Source: Methanomicrobium mobile BP (GTDB lineage: Archaea > Halobacteriota > Methanomicrobia > Methanomicrobiales > Methanomicrobiaceae). From it: DNA of 64,000 nt. Position numbers and translations under genes: made by a program. The stretch lies in NCBI RefSeq assembly GCF_000711215.1, contig NZ_JOMF01000004.1, forward strand, positions 407,970-471,969. The letters run 5' to 3'. The notes beneath the pieces were generated by a model. The model searched no databases. It saw nothing but the letters and a program-made list of their open reading frames with translations, and was not told where the DNA came from. The first letter of the stretch is position 1; each line of letters begins with the position of its first letter. Shown here one piece after another: positions 16,800 to 25,870 of this stretch.

Positions 16800-17140
16800 T
16801 TTAAATACTTGCATGTGCAACAATAATATGCAATACCGTGAGAGCCGACGCAATAGGCAATCGCGGGGAAAAACCTCTACAAACCATGCGGGCCTGAATC
16901 CTCCCGCAGAGAGCGGAGAACGGCAACCATCCGATTGCCGCAATATACCGCCCCCAATCAAAATAATTGCAGAAGTTAATTGCATCACAGGCATATAAGA
17001 AGCCGAATTCCGTCGGGTAAGGCTACCATAACTTACAAACGACTCAAGCATTCCATAATTCATCGCAAAAGTCAAATGCAACACTCCGTGACTTTTGTTT
17101 AAACCTCTGTAATCCGGACGGAATTCCCGGCTTTGCCAAA
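16800..17140 (+). ncRNA. Candidate structured RNA with its own TATA box
   Basis: A TATA-like GTTTAAATACTT at about 16800 is followed by strong local pairing: TGCGGG/CCCGCA (16887-16892 with 16903-16908), CGGCAA/TTGCCG (16921-16926 with 16935-16940), and a long imperfect stem AGCCG-AATTCCGT-CGG (17001-17016) with its complement at 17114-17132, which encloses CAAAAGTCA/TGACTTTTG (17066-17074 with 17089-17097). A minus-strand open frame across the region has no coding features. It resembles no RNA class I can name; a decayed mobile element is an alternative for 17001-17132. Confidence 0.4.
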
Positions 17141-17571
17141 ACAGAACATAATAGTTACCATAACTCCTTAAACTATACCCCCAACCCCATAATTGCATAA
17201 ACACAACCGGCAAAGGTTACAAATTTCCACAAACCCTAAAAACTCAAACCAAACCCACACACAAATTGCAATCCGGAAACACACGTACCATAGCAGTATC
17301 AGCAAATACACCCTAATCATTAACCTACAACAAGTTTTTCACCTCATAACCGGCAGAAATGACAGGCAAGAGTCTTTCTGCGGGTTTTTCCCCATATTGT
17401 CATCAGAAGAGCGAAAGCTGTCGGAGAATACACTTTTAAAAAAGCGACCTGAAAAAATGACTCTGAAAAGTGGCGCGAAAACGTGACTTGAAAAAGATTA
17501 AAAGAGAATTTGTTGATTTTTATTCATTTATTCATTTATTCACGTATTCATTTATTCACGTATTCACGCAC
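17133..17571. other. Gene-free stretch with ATTCA repeats
   Basis: No gene seen. TACCATAACT occurs at 17025 and 17156. The last 50 bases (about 17520-17570) are tandem variants of TTATTCA/CGTATTCA and lie directly after the stop codon of the minus-strand surface protein, again the 3'-end repeat pattern. Confidence 0.5.
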
Positions 17572-18849
17572 TCACTCTTTCCTTCTTCCGGAAACCGCAA
17601 GAACGCCGCCGATTACCGAAAGTGCCGCAAAGACCGCGGTCGGTCCGAATCCGGGGGACTGTTTTGCAGCCGACTGTCTCGGCTTGACGGGATTTGCGGG
17701 CTCGGTCTTAATTATTACACTCTCACCCGTCTTTTCGTCGGTTCCGAGGATGAGCAGACCGTTATCGGGCGTACCCTGTATGCTCTTTACAGTCAAATCT
17801 CCCATATTCTTTGACCAGTCGGTATAACCTTCGGAATCGGTCTTAACTATGATATGCTCCGTAACTCCGGGCTGCGTATCCTTGCTTCCGAAGATGTAAA
17901 GACCGCCGTCGGCAGCTTTCTGAATATTGTAGACGAGGTCGACCCCGTCCACTGCCTTCTTTGAGACCGCCTTTCCGTCCTTATCGAGTATGACAACGTA
18001 GGGAACATATTCGGCTTCTCCTCCGTTATCAAGGCTCGGAACGAGCTGCGACTCGATTGCGCCCGCCGCATACCTGCCGTTGTCGATCGGCGCTATCGCG
18101 GTAAACAGTATCGAGACGTTATCGGTCTTGTACTGCTGGTTCCAGACGTCGCCGCCGGTCTCGTTTATCTCCATCGCAAAGGCGCGATACGGAGTTTCAT
18201 AGTATATCGGGTCGACGTAGCCCGCAATTATGTATTTGTCGTCATTTCCGGTCTGAACCGACCTTATACGGAACTGTCCGCCGCCGGCGGGGTTGCCGAG
18301 CGACCTGTTCCAAAGTTCGTTGCCGTCGGTGTCGAGCTTAATCAGGAATGACTGGAGGTGGTCGCCGCCCATGAGGATATCACCGTGGGGGAGAACCTCA
18401 ATCGATGTGATGACGCCGAGCGGCAGGTGATACTGCCAGAGCTCTTTCGCATCGGCGGAAGCGTTGCTGAGTTTTATGAGATTTTCGCCGTCTGTAAAGA
18501 GATATACTCCGCCGTCGGGGCAGCTCTGGAGGAATCTTACCGTGCCGTTGACATCGCCGCCGGAGACATTCCTTACCCACTGAATATTGCCAACGGAGTC
18601 CATTCCGAAGACCGCTCTGCCGTAATCGGTTTTGCCGCCGGCGATAAAGGTGCCGTCGGGCATCTGCCATACGGATGCGACGGCGATACTGACCGCATCG
18701 GAACCGTTGCCGTAGGTCGCGATATGCTTTTCCCATTCATACGCGGGACCCGTCGTCTGGTCGGCAGCCGCCGATGCCGCACAGAAAGTGCAAACCAGCA
18801 GCAATGCCGACGCAATCAGGGATATTTTATAAGATATTTTCAGACTCAT
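17572..18849 (-). CDS. Secreted beta-propeller-like protein with PGF-CTERM-type anchor
   Basis: A 425-residue secreted protein. It begins with a cleavable signal peptide (to about residue 29). The body has repeated blades of the form DGTFIAGGKTDYGRAVFGMD, DGGVYLFTDG, GDILMGGDHLQSFLIKLDTDG, DGGLYIFGSKD, DNGLLILGTDE, typical of a beta-propeller. The C-terminus reads SPGFGPTAVFAALSVIGGVLAV followed by SGRRKE: the PGF motif, a hydrophobic helix and a basic tail that define PGF-CTERM sorting signals. Such tails are processed by archaeosortase A, and a candidate enzyme is present at 55947-56801. Probably surface-exposed; function unknown. Confidence 0.8.
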   Translation of the reverse strand: MSLKISYKISLIASALLLVCTFCAASAAADQTTGPAYEWEKHIATYGNGSDAVSIAVASVWQMPDGTFIAGGKTDYGRAVFGMDSVGNIQWVRNVSGGDVNGTVRFLQSCPDGGVYLFTDGENLIKLSNASADAKELWQYHLPLGVITSIEVLPHGDILMGGDHLQSFLIKLDTDGNELWNRSLGNPAGGGQFRIRSVQTGNDDKYIIAGYVDPIYYETPYRAFAMEINETGGDVWNQQYKTDNVSILFTAIAPIDNGRYAAGAIESQLVPSLDNGGEAEYVPYVVILDKDGKAVSKKAVDGVDLVYNIQKAADGGLYIFGSKDTQPGVTEHIIVKTDSEGYTDWSKNMGDLTVKSIQGTPDNGLLILGTDEKTGESVIIKTEPANPVKPRQSAAKQSPGFGPTAVFAALSVIGGVLAVSGRRKE

Positions 18850-19009
18850 GTTTTCACCGTAATTTAGAGTTGGTTATAAGGTTAATTAACTGTTATTATT
18901 GAATTAATTATTGAATTATTCTGAATTACGGGTGCAATTATTTTTGAATTATCTTACACGGGATTTACAACAACATTCTTTATGGTATTCGAACGTGATA
19001 ATTTAAGTA

Positions 19010-20032
19010 ATGATAAAGGTTGCAATCAACGGATACGGAACTATCGGTAAGAGAGTTGCCGATGCCGTCGCGGCACAGGAAGATATGGAGATAATCGGCG
19101 TTTCAAAGACACGACCGAGCAGTGAGGCGCTGGTTGCCAACAAACGCGGATACCCGCTTTATATCGCGGATATCTCGAAGAAACCGGCATTCGAGGCTGC
19201 GGGGATAAAGGTCGCGGGAACGGTCGAGGAGATGATCGCGGCATGCGACGTCGTCGTCGATGCGACGCCGGGGGGAATCGGAAAGAACAACCGTGCTCTC
19301 TATGAGAAGGCGGGCAAAAAAGCCATCTGGCAGGGCGGCGAGGATCACGAGGTCGCGGGTTTCTCGTTCAACTCCTCCTGCAACTACGCCGATGCGATAG
19401 GCAGACAATTTGCAAGGGTTGTCTCCTGCAATACCACAGGTCTTTGCAGGATAATAAACGCGGTCGACAAGGCATTCGGCGTTAAAAAGGTGCGCGCAAC
19501 CATGGTCAGACGCGGTGCCGACCCGGGCGACCCGAAACGCGGTCCCGTCGATGCAATCGTCTTAAACCCCGTCACCATCCCGTCGCATCACGGTCCCGAC
19601 GTTCAGACCGTGCTTCCGCACATCAATATTGTCACGACCGCTCTCGTGGTGCCGACAACCTTCATGCACATGCACATTCTCTCCATGGACCTGAAGAAGA
19701 AGGCTACAAAACAGGAGATTGTCGATTTAATCAACGCTCATCCGAGAATCGGACTCATCAGACACGGTCTGGGCATCACGAGCACAGCCGAGATTAAGGA
19801 ATACGCATCCGATCTCCTGCGACCGCGCTCGGATCTCTGGGAATCCTGCATATTCGAGGATTCCATCTCGGTCTCCGAGGATAACGAGCTCTATCTCTTC
19901 CAGGCGATTCATCAGGAGGCGGACGTCGTCGTCGAGAGCGTCGATGCCATAAGAGCGCTTGTCGGCAATGTCAAAGACGCGGACAAGTCGATTGCGATGA
20001 CAAACAAAGCGCTGAAATTTGAAGCGATATAA
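19010..20032 (+). CDS. gap: Glyceraldehyde-3-phosphate dehydrogenase, archaeal type II
   Basis: A 340-residue archaeal GAPDH, phosphorylating glyceraldehyde 3-phosphate with NAD(P). The Rossmann loop is INGYGTIGKRV at residues 6-16 and the catalytic cysteine is Cys140 in VVSCNTTGLCRI. Other family signatures are MVRRGADPGDPKRGPVDAI and PSHHGPDVQTV. In methanogens it works mainly in gluconeogenesis. It sits alone, with about 160 bases to the divergent surface protein gene. No clear ribosome site; TAATTTAAG lies just ahead of the start. Confidence 0.95.
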   Translation: MIKVAINGYGTIGKRVADAVAAQEDMEIIGVSKTRPSSEALVANKRGYPLYIADISKKPAFEAAGIKVAGTVEEMIAACDVVVDATPGGIGKNNRALYEKAGKKAIWQGGEDHEVAGFSFNSSCNYADAIGRQFARVVSCNTTGLCRIINAVDKAFGVKKVRATMVRRGADPGDPKRGPVDAIVLNPVTIPSHHGPDVQTVLPHINIVTTALVVPTTFMHMHILSMDLKKKATKQEIVDLINAHPRIGLIRHGLGITSTAEIKEYASDLLRPRSDLWESCIFEDSISVSEDNELYLFQAIHQEADVVVESVDAIRALVGNVKDADKSIAMTNKALKFEAI

Positions 20033-20346
20033 TTCAAATCTCAGTCATTCTTTTTTTATCAGCTTTTTTTATCAAAATCGGAAAATGCCGCAGGGCATGC
20101 CCCGCAGTGTTATCCCTGTTATGCCGCCGAAATATGCCGCGGGTCATATGTCGCAGCAAACTTTATCATAATGATCCGCATGGATGAGCATTTCCCCCTT
20201 CCAATCGATTTTCATAACCTCGGGAAACAAATTGCACCTCCGTATATGGAAAAGTGAATGTTTTTACCTGCGTCAGACAAATTTTCATAAAATTTAGTAC
20301 TGCGCACATACGCGCGGAAATTTGAAACGAAGTCTTTATATTAAAT

Positions 20347-20369
20347 TCTCCAGTGGAAACCATGGGGTT
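20347..20369 (+). other. ORB-like (origin recognition box) element
   Basis: TCTCCAGTGGAAACCATG followed by GGGTT has the archaeal ORB layout: an interrupted dyad (TCCAGTGGA) followed by a G-string. It matches the pattern of the sites at 47233, 47614, 52199 and 52407 at most positions. It stands alone, 28 kb from the main origin region. Confidence 0.5.
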
Positions 20370-20455
20370 CAACGGGAGTGTATTACAACACAAATACGCT
20401 TTACTTTTTTTCGGAGCGGTTTCAGATCTTCAGATAAATTCAAATGTACTAATAA

Positions 20456-20491
20456 TATTAGGGACATAGATAAAATATCCTAATACCTAAC
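20456..20491. promoter_or_regulatory. Candidate DtxR-family operator
   Basis: TATTAGG (20456-20462) and CCTAATA (20479-20485) are a perfect inverted pair, and another CCTAA follows at 20486-20490. TTAGG/CCTAA half-sites are the known recognition core of archaeal and bacterial DtxR-family iron regulators. Placed about 130 bases upstream of the DtxR-type gene, they suggest autoregulation. A single TTAGG also occurs at 21361, ahead of feoA. Confidence 0.45.
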
Positions 20492-20617
20492 GTAAGTAAA
20501 CAGGATAAATTCAGATAAAACAGGTCTACAAAACTGGATTAACCCTGCCGGAATCAGCCTTTAAGAATCAACCTTACGGGATTAAACCGGCGGGTGCAAT
20601 CATTCGGGAACGGAAAT

Positions 20618-21148
20618 ATGTTAAACGCAGCAGAAGACAATGAGAGGAGAGGAAAACGCGGAGAGTACAGAGGCTGTCACCGATCTCCGGCGGCTAAAAA
20701 TCTCAGCAGGAAAGCCGAGGACTACCTTGAGGCAATACTGAACGTAAGCCTTGAGAAGGGTTATGCGAAGACAAGGGACATCGCAAAAGAGCTGGGCGTC
20801 TGTCCGCCTTCGGTCGTCGAGATGTTCATAAAACTGAGCAAACTCGGACTTATAGAATACCGCAAGTATGAGGGCGTAATCTTAAAACCCGAAGGGAGAG
20901 AGATTGCGACCGTAATCAAATACCGCCACGATACCCTCATGGCATTCCTAAAGCTCATCGCCGTTCCAGAAGATCTCGCAAACGACGATGCCTGTCTCAT
21001 GGAGCATGAACTTCATGCCAAGACAATCGAGCAGATTCACCTCTTCGTAAATTTCTTGAACGAAAAAGGCACTGCAAACCATATCCTTCAGGATTTCGAC
21101 GAGTTCTGCATAGTAAAGAGGAGCGAAGCGGAGAAAGAGCAGAACTGA
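20618..21148 (+). CDS. DtxR/MntR-family metal-dependent regulator
   Basis: A 176-residue regulator. After a basic N-terminal extension of about 25 residues, the winged helix is recognisable: NLSRKAEDYLEAILNVSLEKG, TRDIAKELGVCPPSVVEMFIKL. The dimerisation and metal-binding region follows with the usual Cys/His/Glu set (DDACLMEHELH, IEQIHLFVNFL). No C-terminal SH3-like domain is present. It likely represses iron uptake when Fe(II) is sufficient. Start ATG 20618 has GGGAACGGAA upstream; a GTG at 20594 is an alternative. The iron-uptake genes follow 255 bases downstream. Confidence 0.88.
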   Translation: MLNAAEDNERRGKRGEYRGCHRSPAAKNLSRKAEDYLEAILNVSLEKGYAKTRDIAKELGVCPPSVVEMFIKLSKLGLIEYRKYEGVILKPEGREIATVIKYRHDTLMAFLKLIAVPEDLANDDACLMEHELHAKTIEQIHLFVNFLNEKGTANHILQDFDEFCIVKRSEAEKEQN

Positions 21149-21403
21149 CGGAATTCCAATTATCATTCCTCAAATATAAATTATCTAACATTAATCATCA
21201 AACAATTACCCGATTTTTACGCAAAACTTTCTATTCGATATTTCGGAGCCTGATTTCATTCATTTTCATGCACTTTTTAATTTCGGCAAATTTCCGACAT
21301 TTTAGATTTTTTGCGTAATATCCGAAACTGATTAAGAATCCGCTAAAAATCCTTCCGGATTTAGGTCACCGGTTATAACGACCAAACAAAAAACAGATGA
21401 GCG

Positions 21404-21685
21404 ATGAATATATCAAACATCTCAGAATCAAGCAATGAAAAAGTCACCACGCTTGACACACTTCCCCCGAATCACAAGGGGACAATAATGTGCGTTCACG
21501 GCGCCGGTGCGTTCAAGAAACGCATTCTAGGCATGGGAGTGGTTGCCGGTACCGAGATTGAGACCGTACGTGCCGCTCCGCTCGGAGATCCCGTGGAATA
21601 TAAGTTAAAGGGATACTGTCTGTCCCTGAGAAAAGCGGAAGCAAAACTCATTGAAATCGGCAACGTAACGGAGGTAAAACAATGA
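21404..21685 (+). CDS. feoA: FeoA-domain protein (first)
   Basis: A 93-residue SH3-like FeoA domain protein. The typical core is visible: HGAGAFKKRILGMGVVAGTEIETVRAAPLGDPVEYKLKGYCLSLRKAEAKLIEI. FeoA supports the ferrous-iron permease FeoB at the membrane. It overlaps the next gene by four bases (ATGA at 21682), showing translational coupling. An extra 25-residue N-terminal extension precedes the core. Confidence 0.9.
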   Translation: MNISNISESSNEKVTTLDTLPPNHKGTIMCVHGAGAFKKRILGMGVVAGTEIETVRAAPLGDPVEYKLKGYCLSLRKAEAKLIEIGNVTEVKQ

Positions 21686-22095
21686 CAACGGGCATATACG
21701 CACGAAATTCGCAGAAGAAACAGGTAATGCCGCTCGCGTTCCTGAAACGCGGCGAAAGCGGAGTCGTAAACGCGGTTAACCTCGGCGACGACGTCAGGAA
21801 AAAACTCATCTCGCTCGGAATCTGCCAGAACAGCGAGGTCACAATATGTTCGGAGTCCTGCGGCGCCGTAATCGTCAATGTCGGCAGTGCACACTACGCA
21901 CTATCCAGAGCAACGGCGATGAAGATTATGGTCGGCACCGGCGGTTCGGACAGCGCCGGCGAGGACGGCATCATCCTCAAAAGCAGGTGCAAAAACAGCG
22001 AAACCGTCTCCGATAACGGCGGCAATCTTGTCATGCCCGATCTGGGAACGGGAGCAGAGACATACGAGTTCAAAAAGGTTGCCGGGACGATATAA
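21682..22095 (+). CDS. FeoA-domain protein (second)
   Basis: A 137-residue FeoA-like protein. The core is [39 protein letters not shown]...[24 protein letters not shown]-terminal tail of about 50 residues follows ([23 protein letters not shown]...), which is unusual for FeoA. The stop overlaps the FeoB start by one base. Two adjacent FeoA domains are common before archaeal FeoB. Confidence 0.85.
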   Translation: MTTGIYARNSQKKQVMPLAFLKRGESGVVNAVNLGDDVRKKLISLGICQNSEVTICSESCGAVIVNVGSAHYALSRATAMKIMVGTGGSDSAGEDGIILKSRCKNSETVSDNGGNLVMPDLGTGAETYEFKKVAGTI

Positions 22096-24128
22096 TGGCG
22101 GAGAACAAAAAACTGAGACTGGGTCTCATCGGAAACCCGAATGTGGGTAAGACCACGATATTTAACGCCATCACGGGCGCAAGACAGAAGACGGGTAACT
22201 GGCCCGGCGTCACGGTCGAGAAGAAGACCGGTCAGGTCACTCACAAAGGCGTCGATATCGAGATAATCGACCTTCCGGGAACGTATGCCATCACCGCATA
22301 TTCGCCGGACGAGATAATCGCCCGCGACTTCATACTCGACGAGAAGCCCGACGTCGTCGTTCAGATCGTCGATACGACAAACCTCGAGAGAAATCTGTAT
22401 CTTACGACCCAGCTTGCCGAGATTACTCCGAATCTCATGCTCGCCTTAAACCTCACGGATTTTGCCGAGGCACAGGGTCTTGCGGTCGATGCGGATAAAC
22501 TCTCCAAGGAACTCTCGATTCCCGTCGTAAAGACGGTCGGAACCAGAAAGGAGGGTATAAACGAACTCCTCGATGCCGCAATCGGACTTGCCGGCAGCGG
22601 CAAAGGCACATGCGCAGGCTCATGCACATCATGCACCTCATGCGGCGGATTTGTCAATTTCAGCCCGAAGACCGAGGATGCGATAACAAAGATCTCCGAG
22701 GTTCTTGCAGGGGATGCCTCGCTTACCTCGAAGTATCTGACAAGGTGGCTCGCGATAAGTCTGCTTGAAGAGGACGCAAACGTCATCGAAAAGGTGAAGG
22801 CGAATTCGGACCTTTATGCGAAGTTATCGCCGGTTTTATCCTCTTACAGCCCCGAAGTTGCCGAAGCCGACATAGCGGACGGCAGATATACCGCGATAAG
22901 TGCGCTCGCACAGAAGGTGCGGATCGGAAAAGTCGAGTCCAAGATTAGTCCTTCCGACACCCTCGATCACGTCCTTACGGACAAATGGCTCGGAATCCCG
23001 ATATTCCTCGCGCTTATGTGTGCGGCATTCGATCTGACCTTCACGTTCGGAGCGCCGTTCATGACGCTCATCGAGACCGTTGTCGGCTGGATTTCAACGT
23101 TTGCGGTCGACAATGTCCCGGGACTGCTCGGTTCAATCCTCGGCGACGGTATCATCGCCGGTGTCGGTTCGGTCCTCGTATTCCTGCCGAATATCCTGAT
23201 TCTCTTCTTCGTTCTCTCAATACTCGAAGATACCGGATATCTCGCAAGAGCGGCGTTCATCATGGACCGGCCCCTTCATGCACTCGGACTTCCGGGTAAA
23301 GCCTTCATCCCGATGCTGAGCGGATTCGGATGCAATGTCCCGGGATTCATGGCGGCAAGAACCATCGAGGACGAGAAAGACCGCCTTCTGACGCTTCTCG
23401 TGACTCCGTTCATGTCCTGCGGCGCCAGACTTCCGATCTACGTCCTCTTCGCGGGCGTATTCTTCACGGCAAATGCGGGTGAGGTCATCTTCTCGCTGTA
23501 TCTGCTCGGAATCGTTATCGCAATCGTTTCGGCGTTCATCTTCAAGAGAACGCTCTTCAAGGGCGAGCCCGCCCCCTTCATCATGGAGATGCCGCCTTAC
23601 AGAATTCCGACGCTCTTTGCGGCGCTCGAACACATGTGGTCACGCGGCGAGCTTTATCTGAGAAAGGCAGGTACCTTCATCCTTATCGGTGCGGTCATTG
23701 TCTGGGCTCTTGCATCCTTCCCCGTCGGCGTCGAATACGGCAGTCAGGAGAGTTATGCGGGTGCACTCGGAACGGCGATTCAGCCTATCTTCGAACCGCT
23801 CGGTTTCGACTGGAAGATCTCGGTTGCGCTCATCTTCGGATTCGTTGCCAAAGAGGTGGTTGTCGGATCTCTCGGTGTGCTCTACGGCGCCGGAGATGAC
23901 GAAGGAGCGCTTACGGATGCTTTGCTTGAAGATCCCGTGATGTCGCCGGTGACGGCACTGACGCTCATGGTCTTTACCCTGCTCTATCTGCCCTGTGTTG
24001 CGGCAACCGCCGTCATGAGACAGGAGTCGGGTTCATGGAAGTGGACGGGATTCATGGTTGTTTACACATGCGTTACGGCATGGATTGTATCGTTTATAGT
24101 CGCAAATGTCGCGAAATTATTCATCTGA
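22095..24128 (+). CDS. feoB: Ferrous iron transport protein B
   Basis: A 677-residue Fe(II) permease of the cytoplasmic membrane. The N-terminal G-domain shows G1 GNPNVGKT (residues 13-20), G3 DLPG (59-62) and G4 NLTD (119-122). The membrane part has the Gate motifs, e.g. [19 protein letters not shown] and [19 protein letters not shown], and eight or so helices. Between the G-domain and the helical spacer there is a cysteine cluster, [11 protein letters not shown] (Cys173, 177, 180, 183), that is not part of the standard domain. It is the third gene of the Feo operon. Confidence 0.96.
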   Translation: MAENKKLRLGLIGNPNVGKTTIFNAITGARQKTGNWPGVTVEKKTGQVTHKGVDIEIIDLPGTYAITAYSPDEIIARDFILDEKPDVVVQIVDTTNLERNLYLTTQLAEITPNLMLALNLTDFAEAQGLAVDADKLSKELSIPVVKTVGTRKEGINELLDAAIGLAGSGKGTCAGSCTSCTSCGGFVNFSPKTEDAITKISEVLAGDASLTSKYLTRWLAISLLEEDANVIEKVKANSDLYAKLSPVLSSYSPEVAEADIADGRYTAISALAQKVRIGKVESKISPSDTLDHVLTDKWLGIPIFLALMCAAFDLTFTFGAPFMTLIETVVGWISTFAVDNVPGLLGSILGDGIIAGVGSVLVFLPNILILFFVLSILEDTGYLARAAFIMDRPLHALGLPGKAFIPMLSGFGCNVPGFMAARTIEDEKDRLLTLLVTPFMSCGARLPIYVLFAGVFFTANAGEVIFSLYLLGIVIAIVSAFIFKRTLFKGEPAPFIMEMPPYRIPTLFAALEHMWSRGELYLRKAGTFILIGAVIVWALASFPVGVEYGSQESYAGALGTAIQPIFEPLGFDWKISVALIFGFVAKEVVVGSLGVLYGAGDDEGALTDALLEDPVMSPVTALTLMVFTLLYLPCVAATAVMRQESGSWKWTGFMVVYTCVTAWIVSFIVANVAKLFI

Positions 24129-24135
24129 GGTAAAA

Positions 24136-24609
24136 ATGGCAAATTCAAACAAATCCAAAACAAATTCAAATTCCGTGCCTTCGGCAAAATACGGACTGGG
24201 TCTGATTGCGGGCATTCTGTATCTTGCCTTCGGCATTATGCAGCTTACGGCAACGGTCGGCTTTACGATGCCGTTTTACGAGTCGCTATACATCACGGGC
24301 GGCATCTTCAATGCCTTCGTTCTTCTCGTGACCGCCGCCGTCTTCCTGACCGGCATCCTCAGAATGAACAGGAATACCGCGGAGGCGGACGCATTCCTCG
24401 ATGTCGGTTTCCTGCTCTCGCTTGCGTTCGGCATCGTGGCGATTCTGGGCACGCTTGCCGGCGGTCTTGACATGTGGATAGGCGAGGAGGAAGAGATTGT
24501 CGAGGGTATGCTCGAGACGGTTACTCCGCTGCTTTACATGGTTGTCTTCGGCTTCCTCGGATACTGCCTCTGGGCAAAGGATCTCTTCCGCAAGGTTGTG
24601 GCTGCATGA
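24136..24609 (+). CDS. Feo-operon small membrane protein
   Basis: A 157-residue protein with four hydrophobic segments (LGLIAGILYLAFGIMQLTATV, YITGGIFNAFVLLVTAAVFL, FLDVGFLLSLAFGIVAILGTLA, LLYMVVFGFLGYCLWA) and a hydrophilic Asn/Lys-rich N-terminus. It follows feoB by seven bases with GAGGT at 24127-24131 as ribosome site, and overlaps the next gene by four bases. I recognise no family. Its fixed position between feoB and the Cys-rich gene suggests a role in iron uptake. Confidence 0.7.
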   Translation: MANSNKSKTNSNSVPSAKYGLGLIAGILYLAFGIMQLTATVGFTMPFYESLYITGGIFNAFVLLVTAAVFLTGILRMNRNTAEADAFLDVGFLLSLAFGIVAILGTLAGGLDMWIGEEEEIVEGMLETVTPLLYMVVFGFLGYCLWAKDLFRKVVAA

Positions 24610-24917
24610 GTGCGGATGCAGGTAATGCAGACAATGCGGGCGGCGTAAATCTCATGGCGGAGATAGCAAAGAGTATTGCCGAGGGGGTCTTCATCCCCTC
24701 CGTTCTTGCTGCCGAGCTCGACATTTCCTCCAAAGAACTTTCCGAACGACTTTTCATGATGGCCCGAATGGGATTTATCGCAAAGGATGCACCGGCGGCA
24801 TCATCCTGCGGCTGTGCCAAATGCTGCTGCGGATGCAACATCAGTGAGTGCGGTTCCGCACTTTCGGGGTCTAGCTATATACTTACCGAGAAGGGAAAGA
24901 AACTGTTAAAAGCTTAA
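24606..24917 (+). CDS. FeoC-like winged-helix protein with cysteine cluster
   Basis: A 103-residue protein. Residues 17-60 fit a winged helix (MAEIAKSIAEGVFIPSVLAAELDIS, LSERLFMMARMGFI). A dense cysteine cluster follows, SCGCAKCCCGCNISEC, with Cys at 68, 70, 73, 74, 75, 77 and 82. Bacterial FeoC has a winged helix with a similar Cys loop that binds an Fe-S cluster. The ATGA overlap with the preceding gene supports the start. Probably a regulator or redox sensor for FeoB. Confidence 0.7.
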   Translation: MSADAGNADNAGGVNLMAEIAKSIAEGVFIPSVLAAELDISSKELSERLFMMARMGFIAKDAPAASSCGCAKCCCGCNISECGSALSGSSYILTEKGKKLLKA

Positions 24918-25035
24918 ACTGCCGCGGGAATACGCCACAGGCATTTTAAAACAGTTTTAAATTTTTTTGAGATTTTTAAAATTTTGAAAATTTCTTTTAA
25001 CTTTTACTTTTAACTTTTTACGGCTTTTACTACTT

Positions 25036-25794
25036 TTACGACACTGCCGACTGCGGATATATCCTCACATCCCTTCCGTCATATTCCACTCTTAAAGCGC
25101 CGGCGTCGCAGAGGCATTTGACATGCCAGTGAACCGTGCTCTTGTCGATGCCGATGGCATCCGAGATATGCTTATTCGATATTCCGGGTCGTTCCTGAAC
25201 AATCTTCAGAATAAGTCTGCGGTTCTCGTGTCGGGCAACGATTATGTCCGCGATTCTGTTCTCCGTAAACGAACCGTCGTTCCTGAAATAATAGACCTTG
25301 CCGCCCTTCTTGACATGGAAAATTTTTCTGCTCTTTTCAAGAATATACAGGTGATATCTGGTCGTTCCTATGTTTATTCCCGTAAGTTCGCCGATCTCCG
25401 CGGCGATAATGCCCGGGTTGTCGCATACGGAATCATAGATGATCTTTTTGTTGCCGCCGTCCGCACCCGAATCTGTTGCGTTCTTCGTTCTTCCGAAAAA
25501 GAGGAGAGCGTATTTCAGCACACAGATCAGCGAAAAAAAAGTGCCGAGGATCACCGAGACCTTAATCCATAAGGGCAGTTCGGAAAATTCACGAATTTTG
25601 TCACTGCCGGAGGTGTCGATATAATCCTCAAAATCCGGCGAATCCGAGACAATGTAGCCGTCCGCATAGTGATATACGGTGGCTTCGGTTTTTTCGGTCG
25701 GAGAAACCGCGACCGCCGCCGAAATTGCGAGAATAAAAATTACCGCGAATAATCCCATGATTGCGGTGTTCCGCTGCATCTTTTCTTCGTTCAT
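25036..25794 (-). CDS. Membrane-anchored double winged-helix regulator
   Basis: A 252-residue protein. An N-terminal hydrophobic helix (GLFAVIFILAISAAVAVS) and a second one (WIKVSVILGTFFSLICVLKYALLFF) enclose an extracellular loop of about 55 residues. The cytoplasmic part has two winged helices: NPGIIAAEIGELTGINIGTTRYHLYILEKSRKI and RPGISNKHISDAIGIDKSTVHWHVKCLCDAGAL. Such proteins are common in methanogens and probably sense at the membrane. I start at 25794, where GGAG sits five bases upstream, rather than at 25809. Confidence 0.75.
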   Translation of the reverse strand: MNEEKMQRNTAIMGLFAVIFILAISAAVAVSPTEKTEATVYHYADGYIVSDSPDFEDYIDTSGSDKIREFSELPLWIKVSVILGTFFSLICVLKYALLFFGRTKNATDSGADGGNKKIIYDSVCDNPGIIAAEIGELTGINIGTTRYHLYILEKSRKIFHVKKGGKVYYFRNDGSFTENRIADIIVARHENRRLILKIVQERPGISNKHISDAIGIDKSTVHWHVKCLCDAGALRVEYDGRDVRIYPQSAVS

Positions 25795-25870
25795 GTTTAC
25801 TCCGTGCATTTAGTGCATTATACTCTTTAACCGCGTTACGCAAGCGATACGTCAAACCGCGTATATATCG

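Larger units (their letters stand above)
20033..20617. other. Intergenic region with an ORB-like site and a DtxR-type operator
   Basis: No gene. It holds an origin-recognition-box-like element at 20347-20369 and inverted TTAGG half-sites at 20456-20491 upstream of the metalloregulator gene, both described separately. The first 120 bases after GAPDH are T-rich and include CCGCAGGGCATGCCCCGCAGTG-like short repeats of GCCGC/GCCCCGC. Confidence 0.6.

Noticed and set aside
16788..17213. 141-residue minus-strand open frame
   Set aside because: It crosses several perfect stems, has no recognisable domain, and its composition looks random. The strand is better explained by a structured RNA or repeat.
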